Numbered from the stretch's first letter, positions 33,657 through 42,667 are shown. The stretch is 64,000 bases of DNA from Celeribacter baekdonensis B30 (GCF_000299875.1 NZ_AMRK01000004.1:124001-188000), one strand, 5' to 3'. Numbers and translations: made by a program. Notes: generated from the letters alone by a model not told the origin.

Positions 33657-35333
33657 ATGGACATTAAAAAAATCACGGACGGATTGTCCGTGTCGGGACA
33701 GATTCAGATCGACGACATGGTCAAACTGGCCCGCCGTGGCTTTCGGGCGGTGGTGTGCAACCGCCCGGATGGCGAGGCCGCCGATCAGCCGACCCATGAG
33801 GAAATGCAGCGCGCGGCCGAGGCCGCAGGATTGGCATTTCTTTATTTGCCGGTTACGCCGGGCATCGTTTCCGAAGAGACGGCGGAGGCGTTTCGCACCG
33901 CATTGACCGAATTGCCCGGTCCGGTGTTTGGCTATTGCCGCACGGGTACGCGCACCACGACGCTGTGGTCTTTGGCGATGGCGAAAGAGAAATCCGTGGT
34001 CGATATTTTGGCCGCAACCAAAGCCGCAGGCTACGACATGTCGGGCGTGGCACGGCGCATCGCCAATGGCGGTGTGACACCGACGGACAGTGTCGAAGAT
34101 GCCAAATTCGATGTGGTTGTCGTCGGCGGCGGGGCTGCGGGTGTGGCGATGGCGGCGTCGCTGAAAGCGCGCAAACCTGATCTTGAGATCGCCATCATTG
34201 ATCCGGCGGGCACGCATTATTACCAACCGGGATGGACCATGGTGGGCGCGGGCGTGTTTGACGCGCAGACCACTGCCAAAACCATGGGCAGCCTGATCCC
34301 GCGCGGGGTACATTGGCTCAAATCCGCTGTGGCGGCGTTTGAACCGAAAAACAACGCGGTGATTTTGGATGGCTGCCGGGTGGTGAAATATGATCGCCTT
34401 GTGGTCTGTCCGGGGCTGAAACTCGATTGGGCACGGATTGAGGGCCTGACCGAGACCTTGGGCAAAAACGGTGTGACCTCGAATTATCGTTATGATTTGG
34501 CGCCTTATACCTGGAAATTGGTGCAGGGCTTGAAGGGGGGGAAGGCGATTTTTACCCAACCGCCGATGCCGATCAAATGCGCCGGAGCACCGCAAAAGGC
34601 GCTGTACCTCTCGGCGCATGAGTGGGAAACGCGCGGTGTTTTGCCCAATATCGAGATTGATTTCATGAACGCGGGCGGCGTGTTGTTTGGCGTCAAAGAT
34701 TATGTGCCCGCACTTGAGGGCTACATCGCACGCTATGGCGCCAATGTGAATTTCTTCCACAATCTGGTGGCCATCGACGGGCCGGGCAAAAAAGCCACCT
34801 TTGAGGTCGCCAAACCCGACGCGGCAAAGGAGACGATCACCGTCGATTTCGACATGATCCATGTGGTGCCGCCACAGGTCGCGCCCGATTTCATCCGCGT
34901 CTCGCCGCTGGCCGATGCGGCCGGATGGGTCGATGTGGATCAGGTCACGCTGCGCCACAAGGAGTATGACAACATCTGGTCCTTGGGCGATGTGATGAAC
35001 GCGCCCAACGCCAAAACCGCCGCCGCAGCCCGGATGCAGGCCCCCGTGGTGGCCGACAATATCGCCGCCGACATCGACGGGAAATCGCCGCAATCGGCCT
35101 ATAATGGCTACGGCTCCTGTCCGCTCACGGTCGAGAAGGGCAAGATCGTTTTGGCCGAATTCGGTTATGGTGGGGTGTTGTTGCCATCTTTCCCGAAATG
35201 GCTTTTGGATGGCACGAAGCCGACGCGTAAGGCTTGGATTTTGAAAGAACAAATCCTACCGCCAGTCTATTGGAAAGCCATGTTGCGCGGTAAGGAATGG
35301 TTGATCAAACCCGAAAAAGTTCACGCGAAATAA
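33657..35333 (+). CDS. DUF442 domain fused to sulfide:quinone oxidoreductase-like flavoprotein
   Basis: A 558-residue two-domain protein. Residues 1-125 repeat the DUF442 fold of the previous gene, with the loop CRTGTRTTT. From about residue 140 a FAD-binding SQR domain begins with VVVVGGGAAGVAMAASL. Cysteines expected of SQR are present in VVCPG, IKCAGAPQK and GSCPLTVE. SQR oxidises sulfide at the membrane, passes electrons to quinone and makes sulfane sulfur, which the DUF442 and dioxygenase proteins can process. The fusion links production and transfer of the persulfide. GAGGAGACGCAGG precedes the start. Confidence 0.88.
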   Translation: MDIKKITDGLSVSGQIQIDDMVKLARRGFRAVVCNRPDGEAADQPTHEEMQRAAEAAGLAFLYLPVTPGIVSEETAEAFRTALTELPGPVFGYCRTGTRTTTLWSLAMAKEKSVVDILAATKAAGYDMSGVARRIANGGVTPTDSVEDAKFDVVVVGGGAAGVAMAASLKARKPDLEIAIIDPAGTHYYQPGWTMVGAGVFDAQTTAKTMGSLIPRGVHWLKSAVAAFEPKNNAVILDGCRVVKYDRLVVCPGLKLDWARIEGLTETLGKNGVTSNYRYDLAPYTWKLVQGLKGGKAIFTQPPMPIKCAGAPQKALYLSAHEWETRGVLPNIEIDFMNAGGVLFGVKDYVPALEGYIARYGANVNFFHNLVAIDGPGKKATFEVAKPDAAKETITVDFDMIHVVPPQVAPDFIRVSPLADAAGWVDVDQVTLRHKEYDNIWSLGDVMNAPNAKTAAAARMQAPVVADNIAADIDGKSPQSAYNGYGSCPLTVEKGKIVLAEFGYGGVLLPSFPKWLLDGTKPTRKAWILKEQILPPVYWKAMLRGKEWLIKPEKVHAK

Positions 35334-35339
35334 ACACGC

Positions 35340-35369
35340 ATCCGGGCAGAATACATCTTCTGCCCGGAT
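35340..35369 (+). terminator. Strong stem-loop after the SQR fusion gene
   Basis: Perfect 12-bp stem ATCCGGGCAGAA (35340-35351) / TTCTGCCCGGAT (35358-35369) with a 6-nt loop, just after the SQR stop. It has no T tract; it may be a rho-dependent or partial terminator before the SulP gene. Confidence 0.6.
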
Positions 35370-35408
35370 GTCCTCCCCGATCCTGTGTCCAAGCGAAAGG
35401 ACAGTCCC

Positions 35409-37187
35409 TTGTCTGTGACCCGGTCATTTGACCCGCGCAAACTGCGCCGTTACCTCCCCATCCTTGAGTGGGGTTCGAAATACACGCCCTCGACCTTCGC
35501 CAATGACGGCATCGCGGCGATCATCGTGACGATCATGTTGATCCCGCAATCTCTGGCCTATGCCTTGCTTGCGGGGCTGCCGGCGCAGATGGGGCTTTAC
35601 GCCTCGATCCTGCCGCTCGTCGCCTATGCCATCTTCGGCACCTCGCGCGCCCTGGCCGTGGGGCCGGTCGCGGTTGTCTCGTTGATGACCGCCGCGGCAG
35701 TTGGCAACATGGCATTGCAAGGCACGGCCGAATATGCCGCCGCCGCGATCACATTGGCGTTTATTTCCGGTGTGATCCTGTTGGTGATGGGTTTTTTCCG
35801 ACTTGGGTTCTTTGCCAATTTCCTGTCGCATCCGGTGATTGCCGGGTTTATCACCGCCTCGGGCATCCTGATCGCGGCGTCGCAGATCAAACATATCTTT
35901 GGCGTTTCCGCATCGGGCGAGACCTTGCCGGAGCGGCTGATCTCGCTCGCTCAACACCTCGGTCAGACCAATTTCATCACGCTGATCATCGGCGTGGCGG
36001 CAACGGCGTTTTTGTTTTGGGTGCGCAAAGGTTTGAAACCCTTGTTGATCTCCAAAGGCGTGGGCCCGCGCATGGCGGATATTGCGACCAAGGCCGGCCC
36101 TGTCGCCGCCGTTGTGGTCACCACGCTGATTTCATTCGCATTTTCGCTCAACGATCACGGCGTGAAAATCGTCGGTGAGGTGCCGCGTGGCTTGCCACCT
36201 TTGACCTTGCCGCATTTCTCGCCGGAAATTTGGAGCCAACTGTTTGGCTCTGCCATTCTGATTTCGATCATCGGCTTTGTGGAATCCGTCTCCGTGGCGC
36301 AAACTCTGGCCGCCAAAAAACGCCAACGCATCGTCCCGGACCAAGAGCTCATCGGCCTTGGGGCCTCCAACATCGCCGCGGCGATTTCGGGCGGCTATCC
36401 GGTGACGGGGGGCTTCGCGCGCTCTGTCGTCAACTTTGACGCGGGCGCGGAAACCCCCGCAGCGGGGGCGTTTACCGCCGTGGGCATCGCGCTTGCAGCC
36501 TTGTTCCTCACGCCTTTGCTCTATTTCTTGCCCATCGCCACGCTGGCCGCGACCATCATCGTCGCCGTGCTGTCCTTGGTGGATTTCAAAATCCTCAAAA
36601 CCACCTGGGGCTATAGCAAGGCCGATTTCGCCGCCGTTCTGGCCACCATCCTGTTGACGCTTTGGTTTGGGGTGGAAACAGGTGTGTCGTCGGGCGTGAT
36701 CCTGTCCATCGCGCTGCACCTCTATAAAACCTCGCGTCCGCATGTGGCCGAGGTTGGTCTGGTGCCGGGGTCCGAGCATTTTCGCAACATCAACCGTCAT
36801 GACGTGTTGACGGTGCCGGAGATGGTGACGATCCGGGTGGATGAGAGCCTGTATTTCGCCAATGCGCGGTTCTTGGAGGATTATATTTTGGACCGGATTG
36901 CCGACAACCCGGTGATCAAACATGTGGTTCTGATGTGTCCGGCGGTGAATGATGTCGACTCTTCGGCGCTTGAAACGCTCGAAGAGTTGAATCGACGTTT
37001 GAATGATGCCGGGATCAAGTTGCACCTCTCCGAGGTCAAAGGCCCGGTGATGGATCGGCTGCAAAAATCGCATTTGTTGCAGGATTTGAGCGGGCAGGTG
37101 TTCTTGTCGCAATTCGCGGCGATGAAGGCTTTGGGGGATGTGACAAAGCCTGTACCGCCCGAGACCCAGTCCGACACAGCCGCCTAA
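35409..37187 (+). CDS. SulP family anion permease with STAS domain
   Basis: Inner-membrane transporter of the SulP/SLC26 family, about 592 residues. The transmembrane part shows the family signature around PQSLAYALLAGLPAQMGLYAS, and the C-terminal STAS domain (from about residue 460) includes VDESLYFANARFLED and NDVDSSALETLEEL. TTG at 35409 follows AAAGGA by 8 nt; GTG at 35385 is an alternative start that lacks a ribosome site. As last gene of the sulfur region it probably exports sulfate or sulfite made from sulfide, or imports sulfate. Confidence 0.88.
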   Translation: MSVTRSFDPRKLRRYLPILEWGSKYTPSTFANDGIAAIIVTIMLIPQSLAYALLAGLPAQMGLYASILPLVAYAIFGTSRALAVGPVAVVSLMTAAAVGNMALQGTAEYAAAAITLAFISGVILLVMGFFRLGFFANFLSHPVIAGFITASGILIAASQIKHIFGVSASGETLPERLISLAQHLGQTNFITLIIGVAATAFLFWVRKGLKPLLISKGVGPRMADIATKAGPVAAVVVTTLISFAFSLNDHGVKIVGEVPRGLPPLTLPHFSPEIWSQLFGSAILISIIGFVESVSVAQTLAAKKRQRIVPDQELIGLGASNIAAAISGGYPVTGGFARSVVNFDAGAETPAAGAFTAVGIALAALFLTPLLYFLPIATLAATIIVAVLSLVDFKILKTTWGYSKADFAAVLATILLTLWFGVETGVSSGVILSIALHLYKTSRPHVAEVGLVPGSEHFRNINRHDVLTVPEMVTIRVDESLYFANARFLEDYILDRIADNPVIKHVVLMCPAVNDVDSSALETLEELNRRLNDAGIKLHLSEVKGPVMDRLQKSHLLQDLSGQVFLSQFAAMKALGDVTKPVPPETQSDTAA

Positions 37188-37218
37188 AAAACGCCCGCCA
37201 CATCCGGCGGGCGTTTTC
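37186..37218 (+). terminator. Intrinsic terminator, probably bidirectional
   Basis: ACGCCCGCC (37191-37199) / GGCGGGCGT (37206-37214), 6-nt loop, preceded by A residues and followed by TTTTCTTT. It lies between the convergent SulP and EamA genes and can serve both. Confidence 0.88.
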
Positions 37219-37230
37219 TTTGGAGAGGGT

Positions 37231-38109
37231 TCAGGCCGGGTTCATGCGGCGGGGGGCCTGCGCATATTGGCCCAGATAGACCGAGGCCAAAACCACAACC
37301 ATGCCAAGGGATTGCAACGCGGACAGGTTTTCGCGGGCAATCACCACGCCCAAGATCACGGCGGTGAACGGGCTTAACAGGCCCAAGGGCGCAACGGTTT
37401 GCGGATCCAGCCGGGCAATGCCGCGAAACCACAGGAAATAGGTCACAGCCCCGCCGATCAGCCCGAGATAGACAAAGCCGATGATGTTGGTGGCGTTCAC
37501 CTGTGGCATCGGCGGATCAAGGATCAGCGCGATGGGCAAAAGCAACAGCCCCCCGGCGACCAATTGCCAGGCCGTGACGGTGAGCGGCGTGGCGGGCAGG
37601 GCCCATGTGCGGGTCAAAACCGTGCCGATGGCCATGGACAAAGCGCCGATCAGGGCTGCGATGAGGCCGAGCGGATCCAATGTGGCGGCGGGGGTGAGCA
37701 CCAAAAGCGCCACACCGATGACGCCCGCAACCCCGGCAAATACCGCCAAGGGGCGTAGCGCCGCGCCCATCCAAACTCGCATCAAGATCAACACAATCAA
37801 CGGCTGCATCGCGCCTAATGTGGCCGCCACACCGCCCGGCAGACGATAGGCGGCGATGAACAGGCAGCTCCAGAATAGGGTGAAATTCAGCGCCCCCAAG
37901 ACAAAGATTTTGCACCAAAGTGCCAGCGGCGGCAGGCGGCGCAGGATCACCAGAAGCAAAAGCCCCGCAGGCAAGGCGCGCAAAAGCGCGACGCTGAAAG
38001 GGATGCCCTCGGGCAAAAATCGGGTGGTGACAAGGTAGGTCGAGCCCCAGATGGCGGGGGCAAGGGCGGTGAGCAGAATGTCGGAGCTGCGAGAGGAGGG
38101 ATGTGGCAT
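37231..38109 (-). CDS. EamA/DMT superfamily exporter
   Basis: A 292-residue inner-membrane protein with ten predicted helices in two EamA repeats (residues about 10-135 and 150-285). Family marks include PAIWGSTYLV near the N-terminus and LGLLSPFTAVILGVV in the second repeat. AAAGG lies 8 nt before the ATG. It is divergent from the MarR regulator across two palindromes, so it is a likely MarR target. DMT exporters of this type release amino acids or metabolites; the substrate is unknown. Confidence 0.88.
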   Translation of the reverse strand: MPHPSSRSSDILLTALAPAIWGSTYLVTTRFLPEGIPFSVALLRALPAGLLLLVILRRLPPLALWCKIFVLGALNFTLFWSCLFIAAYRLPGGVAATLGAMQPLIVLILMRVWMGAALRPLAVFAGVAGVIGVALLVLTPAATLDPLGLIAALIGALSMAIGTVLTRTWALPATPLTVTAWQLVAGGLLLLPIALILDPPMPQVNATNIIGFVYLGLIGGAVTYFLWFRGIARLDPQTVAPLGLLSPFTAVILGVVIARENLSALQSLGMVVVLASVYLGQYAQAPRRMNPA

Positions 38110-38136
38110 TGTGCGGCCTTTGGAGGAAACTGAATT

Positions 38137-38180
38137 TATCTTGATGTTAAGATAATGCGATAAATCTTGACGTCAAGATT
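38137..38180. promoter_or_regulatory. Two MarR-type palindromic operators
   Basis: AATCTTGACGTCAAGATT (38163-38180) is a perfect 18-bp palindrome. A second copy, TATCTTGATGTTAAGATA (38137-38154), matches it at most positions and is nearly symmetric. Both lie between the divergent EamA and MarR genes. The word fits known MarR-family operators (TTGA...TCAA). Confidence 0.8.
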
Positions 38181-38201
38181 ATTTTCTGCAAAGCCTTTTG
38201 C

Positions 38202-38711
38202 ATGAGCGATGACAGCATTCAGATTGACCACATCCGGGCGCAATGGGCGAAAGCCCGGCCCGATCTTGACACGGCACCGATGGGGCTGATTGGCCGATTG
38301 GGGCGGATCACCCGCGTGTTGTCGCGTGAAATGGAGGCGACTTTCGCCCGCCATGGTCTCAACCAAGCCAGTTTCGATTTGCTCGCCACGTTGCGCCGTG
38401 CTGAACCGCCGCATGCGCTCACCGCCGGGCAATTGATGGACAATATGATGATCACCTCGGGCACAGTGACCAATCGGATCAATCGGTTAGAGGTCAAAGG
38501 TCTGGTGGAGCGCCGCGCGGACAAAGAGGACGCGCGCCGGGCGATTGTCGGCCTGACAGAGGCGGGATTTGCCCTGATTGATCGGGTGATCGAGGATCAT
38601 GTCGCCACCCAACATCGCCTGACCGCGTTGCTCACGGACACGGAATTTGCCACGCTGGATGCGGGGCTGGCGGGCTATCTGGCCAAGCTTGACGGTCGCA
38701 AGGCCGGTTAA
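38202..38711 (+). CDS. MarR family transcriptional regulator
   Basis: A 169-residue winged-helix regulator. The recognition helix region reads MITSGTVTNRINRLEVKGLV and the wing KEDARRAIVGLTEAG. No Cys is present in the usual OhrR sensing position, so an organic ligand rather than peroxide is probable. The ribosome site is weak. It overlaps the convergent kinase-like gene by 3 bp at its stop codon. Likely represses itself and the EamA exporter through the two palindromes upstream. Confidence 0.9.
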   Translation: MSDDSIQIDHIRAQWAKARPDLDTAPMGLIGRLGRITRVLSREMEATFARHGLNQASFDLLATLRRAEPPHALTAGQLMDNMMITSGTVTNRINRLEVKGLVERRADKEDARRAIVGLTEAGFALIDRVIEDHVATQHRLTALLTDTEFATLDAGLAGYLAKLDGRKAG

Positions 38712-39427
38712 ATCCGGCGTTGCAAAACCTGCGCGCAAATCCGGGCGTGATCCGGTTCGATCCCCCAACTGCATGCCACTTCCCAAGCCAGCGCTGCGGT
38801 TTTTTCCGCCGCTGTCGCGTGTTCGGGATCAGTGCGGATCAGGTCATAGGCGCGCAAATCCACCCGCGCCTCGTCCCAATCTATCAGCGCCGGACCGTGC
38901 TCGGTGTCGATCAGATTGCCCGCGCTCAGATCGCCATGGATCACGCCGACCTTGCCCTGCATCGGCTGCCACGCCCGGCGGCACAGCGCGACGATCTCGG
39001 CGGGCATGGCCATCAGATCGACATCGCCACCGGTGGTGGCCTCAATCAGGTCGAGACTGCTCAAAAACCCCGGACGCTGCGGCAGGGCGCGGGTGTTGCA
39101 GTGAAAGTGCTCGATCTGAGCCGCCACTTTGGGAATGTCTTCGGGGGCAAAGGGACGCCCCTCCAGATAGGGTTCGCAGGTCCATCCAGCCGCCGATAAA
39201 GCGCCGTCCAACGCCGGGATAAGCCGGGGGACGGTGAACCCTGCGGCCTCGGCGGCGTCCATGACGGGCGTGAGCCAGAATAGCGCCGCCTCCGTGCGCC
39301 GGGTCGATTTGAACACCAAATCGCGTTTGAGGCCCGAGGTGCGAAACACCGCATTGCGATGACCGCCACCGATCGGCTCCAAGGCGGCTTGAACACCCCA
39401 AAGGGGACTGGGTGGCAGTGCAGGCAT
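38708..39427 (-). CDS. APH-family phosphotransferase coupled to TRAP permease genes
   Basis: A 239-residue kinase-fold protein. The catalytic loop is VIHGDLSAGNLI and the metal-binding segment ALIDWDEARVDLRAYDL. The N-lobe has LVFKSTRR (Lys) and a hinge near CEPYLEGRP. The ATG overlaps the dctM stop by one base (TGATG), so it is translated with the transporter; a longer open frame to 40477 is only the antisense of dctM. It may phosphorylate the imported solute. Substrate unknown. Confidence 0.82.
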   Translation of the reverse strand: MPALPPSPLWGVQAALEPIGGGHRNAVFRTSGLKRDLVFKSTRRTEAALFWLTPVMDAAEAAGFTVPRLIPALDGALSAAGWTCEPYLEGRPFAPEDIPKVAAQIEHFHCNTRALPQRPGFLSSLDLIEATTGGDVDLMAMPAEIVALCRRAWQPMQGKVGVIHGDLSAGNLIDTEHGPALIDWDEARVDLRAYDLIRTDPEHATAAEKTAALAWEVACSWGIEPDHARICAQVLQRRI

Positions 39428-40749
39428 CAATACACCCACCGCACGAGGCCAAGGGTGAGTACCGGGAAGGCGATCAAAAGCCCGACGCGGATCAGGTCGG
39501 TGATGACGAAAGGCAGGGTGCCTTTGAAGGTCTCGGAAATTGGCGTTTCCCTGTCCAAAGCATTGATGATAAACAGGTTCATCCCCACGGGCGGGGTGAT
39601 CAAACCAACTTCGACCACGATCAGGACGACGATGCCGAACCACAGGCCGAACTCGCCATGGGGCAAGCCAAAGTCCAAACCCTCCAAGATCGGGAACAGG
39701 ATCGGGATGGTGAGAATGATCATCGACAGGCTGTCCATGACGCAACCAAAGGCGAGGTAAAGCAGCAGAACCGCCGCCAAAATCACCCAAGGGGTGAGGC
39801 CCAAAGCACCGACCCAGGCGGCGGCCTGCATCGGCACGCCGGACAGTGCCAAAAAGTTGTTGAACACTTTCGCCCCGATCAGGATCAGGAAAATCATGCC
39901 GGTCGAGGCGGCGGTTTCCAAAATCGCCTCGCCCGTGCCGCGCCATGTCAATCCGCCACCGGCCAGCGCCACGATTCCAGTGCCTGCCGCGCCCACGGCG
40001 GCGGCTTCGGTCGGGGTGAAAATGCCCAAATAGATACCGCCCACGACCGCGACAAAAATCGTCAAAACCGGCCAGACGGCCACAAGTGCGCTGAGGCGTT
40101 CGGTCATCGGTGCCTTGTCGCGTTGCCCGCAGGATTGTGGCCGGATACGCACGTAGATCGAGATGCAAATCATATAGCCAAGGGCGGCCAAAATCCCGGG
40201 AATAAAGGCGGCGACAAAGAGCTTGGCGATGTTTTGTTCTGCCAACATGGCGTAAACCACGAGGATCACCGAGGGCGGAATGAGAATACCCAATGTGCCG
40301 CCGGCGGCCAGCGCGCCCGTCGCCAAACGTCCCGTGTAGCCATATTTTTTCAACTCCGGCAGCGCAACTTTGCCCATGGTGGCGGCGGTGGCCAAGGACG
40401 ACCCACAGATTGCACCAAAACCGGCACAGGCGCCAACCGCGGCCATGGCGACCCCGCCTTTGCGGTGGCCGAGCCATGTTTCCGCCGCCTTAAACAACCC
40501 CGCCGACATGCCGCCCATGGTTGCGAAATGGCCCATCAACAAAAACAGCGGGATGATGGAAAACGAATAGGACGAGAATTCGCCATAGATCAGGTGTTTG
40601 AATTGGCTCAACATCATCACGGAATTGCCGCTCAGGAGATAGGCTCCGCCAAAACCCACGGCAAACATCGCCACCCCGATGGGAATACGCAAAAAGATCA
40701 ATGCCAAGAGGATGGGGAAAGACCAAAGGCCGATTTCAAAGCGGCTCAT
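39427..40749 (-). CDS. dctM: TRAP transporter large permease (DctM)
   Basis: A 440-residue inner-membrane protein with about twelve hydrophobic segments. Typical DctM blocks are SIIPLFLLMGHFA, AGFGAICGSSLATAATMG, LIPPSVILVVYAML and GLITPPVGMNLFII. It carries solute and sodium together with DctQ. It overlaps dctQ by ATGA. No periplasmic DctP receptor gene is found nearby in this window, which is unusual for this transporter class. Confidence 0.92.
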   Translation of the reverse strand: MSRFEIGLWSFPILLALIFLRIPIGVAMFAVGFGGAYLLSGNSVMMLSQFKHLIYGEFSSYSFSIIPLFLLMGHFATMGGMSAGLFKAAETWLGHRKGGVAMAAVGACAGFGAICGSSLATAATMGKVALPELKKYGYTGRLATGALAAGGTLGILIPPSVILVVYAMLAEQNIAKLFVAAFIPGILAALGYMICISIYVRIRPQSCGQRDKAPMTERLSALVAVWPVLTIFVAVVGGIYLGIFTPTEAAAVGAAGTGIVALAGGGLTWRGTGEAILETAASTGMIFLILIGAKVFNNFLALSGVPMQAAAWVGALGLTPWVILAAVLLLYLAFGCVMDSLSMIILTIPILFPILEGLDFGLPHGEFGLWFGIVVLIVVEVGLITPPVGMNLFIINALDRETPISETFKGTLPFVITDLIRVGLLIAFPVLTLGLVRWVY

Positions 40750-41288
40750 GTGTGGCCTCCGTTGGAGGGGGACAGCAGGGCGCGAGTTGAGCGCAGCACA
40801 GAGTAGAGCGCGACGATCACCGCCACTCCACAGGTGGTCATGGCGGCGCGATAGCCCCAGACCACCGGGATCTGCAGGATGAACGAGGTCTCGTTATAGG
40901 TCCCTTTGTCAATCATCCCGAGCCAAAGTCGCCACGCCACGAGGGCGGAAAAACCCAACAAAAACAGATCGCCGATCAAGTCCAACAGGCGATTGAGCCT
41001 ATACCCCATCAGTGGTTTGAACAGATCGACCCGAGCATGGGCGCGGGCGAATTGGGCATAAGGCATGGCGGAAAACACGGCAAATCCGATGCCAAATTCA
41101 ACCAGCTCAATATCGCCGGGGATCGGGCCAAAGCCGACGCCATCCAAAGCCCGGCCCAGAATGGACACGCAGGTCAATGCGATCACGGCCAAAAGGCTCA
41201 GCCCACCGGCATAGGCGGTCAGCCGCGCCAAACCAGCGACCCACTGGGGCAGGCTGTGGGTCAGGCTGCGGGACAGGCGGTGATGCAT
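40746..41288 (-). CDS. dctQ: TRAP transporter small permease (DctQ)
   Basis: A 180-residue membrane protein with four hydrophobic segments. The ATG at 41288 follows GAGGGGG; the open frame to 41501 is a shadow of the LacI gene. The middle segment (YAQFARAHARVDLF) matches the conserved DctQ region before the third helix. It is the first gene of a dctQ-dctM-kinase unit lying 73 bp behind the LacI gene. Confidence 0.86.
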   Translation of the reverse strand: MHHRLSRSLTHSLPQWVAGLARLTAYAGGLSLLAVIALTCVSILGRALDGVGFGPIPGDIELVEFGIGFAVFSAMPYAQFARAHARVDLFKPLMGYRLNRLLDLIGDLFLLGFSALVAWRLWLGMIDKGTYNETSFILQIPVVWGYRAAMTTCGVAVIVALYSVLRSTRALLSPSNGGHT

Positions 41289-41361
41289 CTGGGGCCCCCT
41301 CAAGCTGTGGCTGGACTGCAGCAGGGGTTTAACGTGACACAGGGACAGGTCAACGTGAAAA

Positions 41362-42438
41362 TCAGCTCTGGCTGCGCGAAAGATCCAAGGGGTCCTCATA
41401 GTATGGCACATCCATGCCCTGAAGAGGTGCAGCCTGCAGCTGTTCAATCGCCTGAATGACGGCGCGGGCCAATGCCTTGCCAGCCTTGGCGACATCTTCA
41501 TGAAGCGTCAGCGCCTCACGCCGAAACCGGGTCAAAAGTGGGGTGGCCTCTTTGGCGAAAGCATCAAAATCTCTGCCGATCACACGGCCCGACCGCTCGG
41601 CTGCGTCAATGGCTGTGATGGCGCTCATCGGTGAGGCGCAAAGGATGGCGTCAATCTCGGGGCTCTCTTTGAGGGCGGCGCTCACTGCGGTTTCAATCAC
41701 TTTGGAGGCGCTGTCCGAGGTGGCGCTTTTGAGCCAGATCGGCGTCATGCCATGAATCTGGCAGGCCTTTGTGATACCCTCAAGAATGTCCTGACCATAA
41801 AGCTGATCCAGAGGCGGGGCGACAATCAGCACATGACGCCGCCCGCGCCGGGCCAAGGCGGCAATGCCCAGTTCGGCAAAGCGGCGGTTGTCAAAATCAA
41901 ACCACGCGTGTTGATCCGCCCAGATCGTGCGGCCATGGGTGGCAAAGGGAAATCCCCGCTCCATCAAATAGGCGACGCGCGGGTCTTCGGGCATGGTCTG
42001 GTTGAGGATCACGGCGTCGGCGGAGCCGGTGCCGATCATATGGCGCAGCGGCCGCATCAAATCCTCATTCGGGGCATAGGGGGTGACGACCAGATGATAG
42101 GCCGTGCCTTGAAGGCCTTCGGCGATGGAGGAAATCAGTTGCGCGGTGTGGGACATGATGTCGGGTTCGGTGGGCATCAACAGCGACACGACATGGGTTT
42201 TGCCCGTGCGCAGGCGCTGACCGGCACGGTTCGGTTGATAGCCGATGTGATCGGCGCACTCACGCACACGCCTTTTGGTCTCGACCGAAATATCCGGTGC
42301 ATCTGAGAGCGCGCGGCTGACCGTGGCGATGGCCAGCCCGGTGATGCGGGAGATGGTTTTAAGGGTCGGGCGCTCGCCCGGAGACAAGGGGTGTGTGATC
42401 ACAGGGGCCGTTTTCTCATGCTCATCCTCACCTGTCAT
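41362..42438 (-). CDS. LacI family transcriptional regulator
   Basis: A 358-residue repressor with an N-terminal extension of about 23 residues before the helix-turn-helix (TLKTISRITGLAIATVSRAL) and hinge helix (YQPNRAGQRLRTGKT). The sugar-binding periplasmic-protein-like domain follows (LLMPTEPDIMSHTAQLI ... GRDFDAF). GGAGCGG precedes the ATG. It is divergent from the beta-mannosidase operon and upstream of the TRAP genes, so it may control both. The inducer is probably a mannose- or mannoside-derived sugar (inference). Confidence 0.9.
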   Translation of the reverse strand: MTGEDEHEKTAPVITHPLSPGERPTLKTISRITGLAIATVSRALSDAPDISVETKRRVRECADHIGYQPNRAGQRLRTGKTHVVSLLMPTEPDIMSHTAQLISSIAEGLQGTAYHLVVTPYAPNEDLMRPLRHMIGTGSADAVILNQTMPEDPRVAYLMERGFPFATHGRTIWADQHAWFDFDNRRFAELGIAALARRGRRHVLIVAPPLDQLYGQDILEGITKACQIHGMTPIWLKSATSDSASKVIETAVSAALKESPEIDAILCASPMSAITAIDAAERSGRVIGRDFDAFAKEATPLLTRFRREALTLHEDVAKAGKALARAVIQAIEQLQAAPLQGMDVPYYEDPLDLSRSQS

Positions 42439-42536
42439 ATCCGCTCCTTACGAGGACGTCAGCTTCGCCCATCATGGATCGCAGCAGTGTCGCTTGTGCG
42501 GTCGCTGGGGTCGCGACAGCACGGTAAGACTATTCG

Positions 42537-42629
42537 GGAAAATTTTCCAACCTGAAAAAACCCATCGTCGGGCATCTTGGCCGATCACCGTGAAAGAATC
42601 GCTTTTGATGAAGCACTAAAACGTTTTAG
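42537..42629. promoter_or_regulatory. Two palindromes in the LacI / beta-mannosidase divergent region
   Basis: CTAAAACGTTTTAG (42616-42629) is a perfect 14-bp palindrome with the central CG typical of LacI-family operators, 39 bp before the mannosidase start. GGAAAATTTTCC (42537-42548) is a second perfect palindrome 68 bp further up. The first is a strong operator candidate; the second may be another site or an intrinsic bend. Confidence 0.72.
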
Positions 42630-42667
42630 ATGGAGTGTGGAGGCTGGAACCGTGTCTGGGAGGGGTC

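Noticed and set aside
33339-35252. 637-codon minus-strand open frame opposite the SQR fusion
   Set aside because: Shadow of the SQR gene; sequence is Arg/His/Gly-rich with no domain.
39428-40477. N-terminal extension of the kinase-like frame
   Set aside because: The extension lies in another frame of dctM and has low-complexity composition; ATG at 39427 with TGATG overlap is the sensible start.
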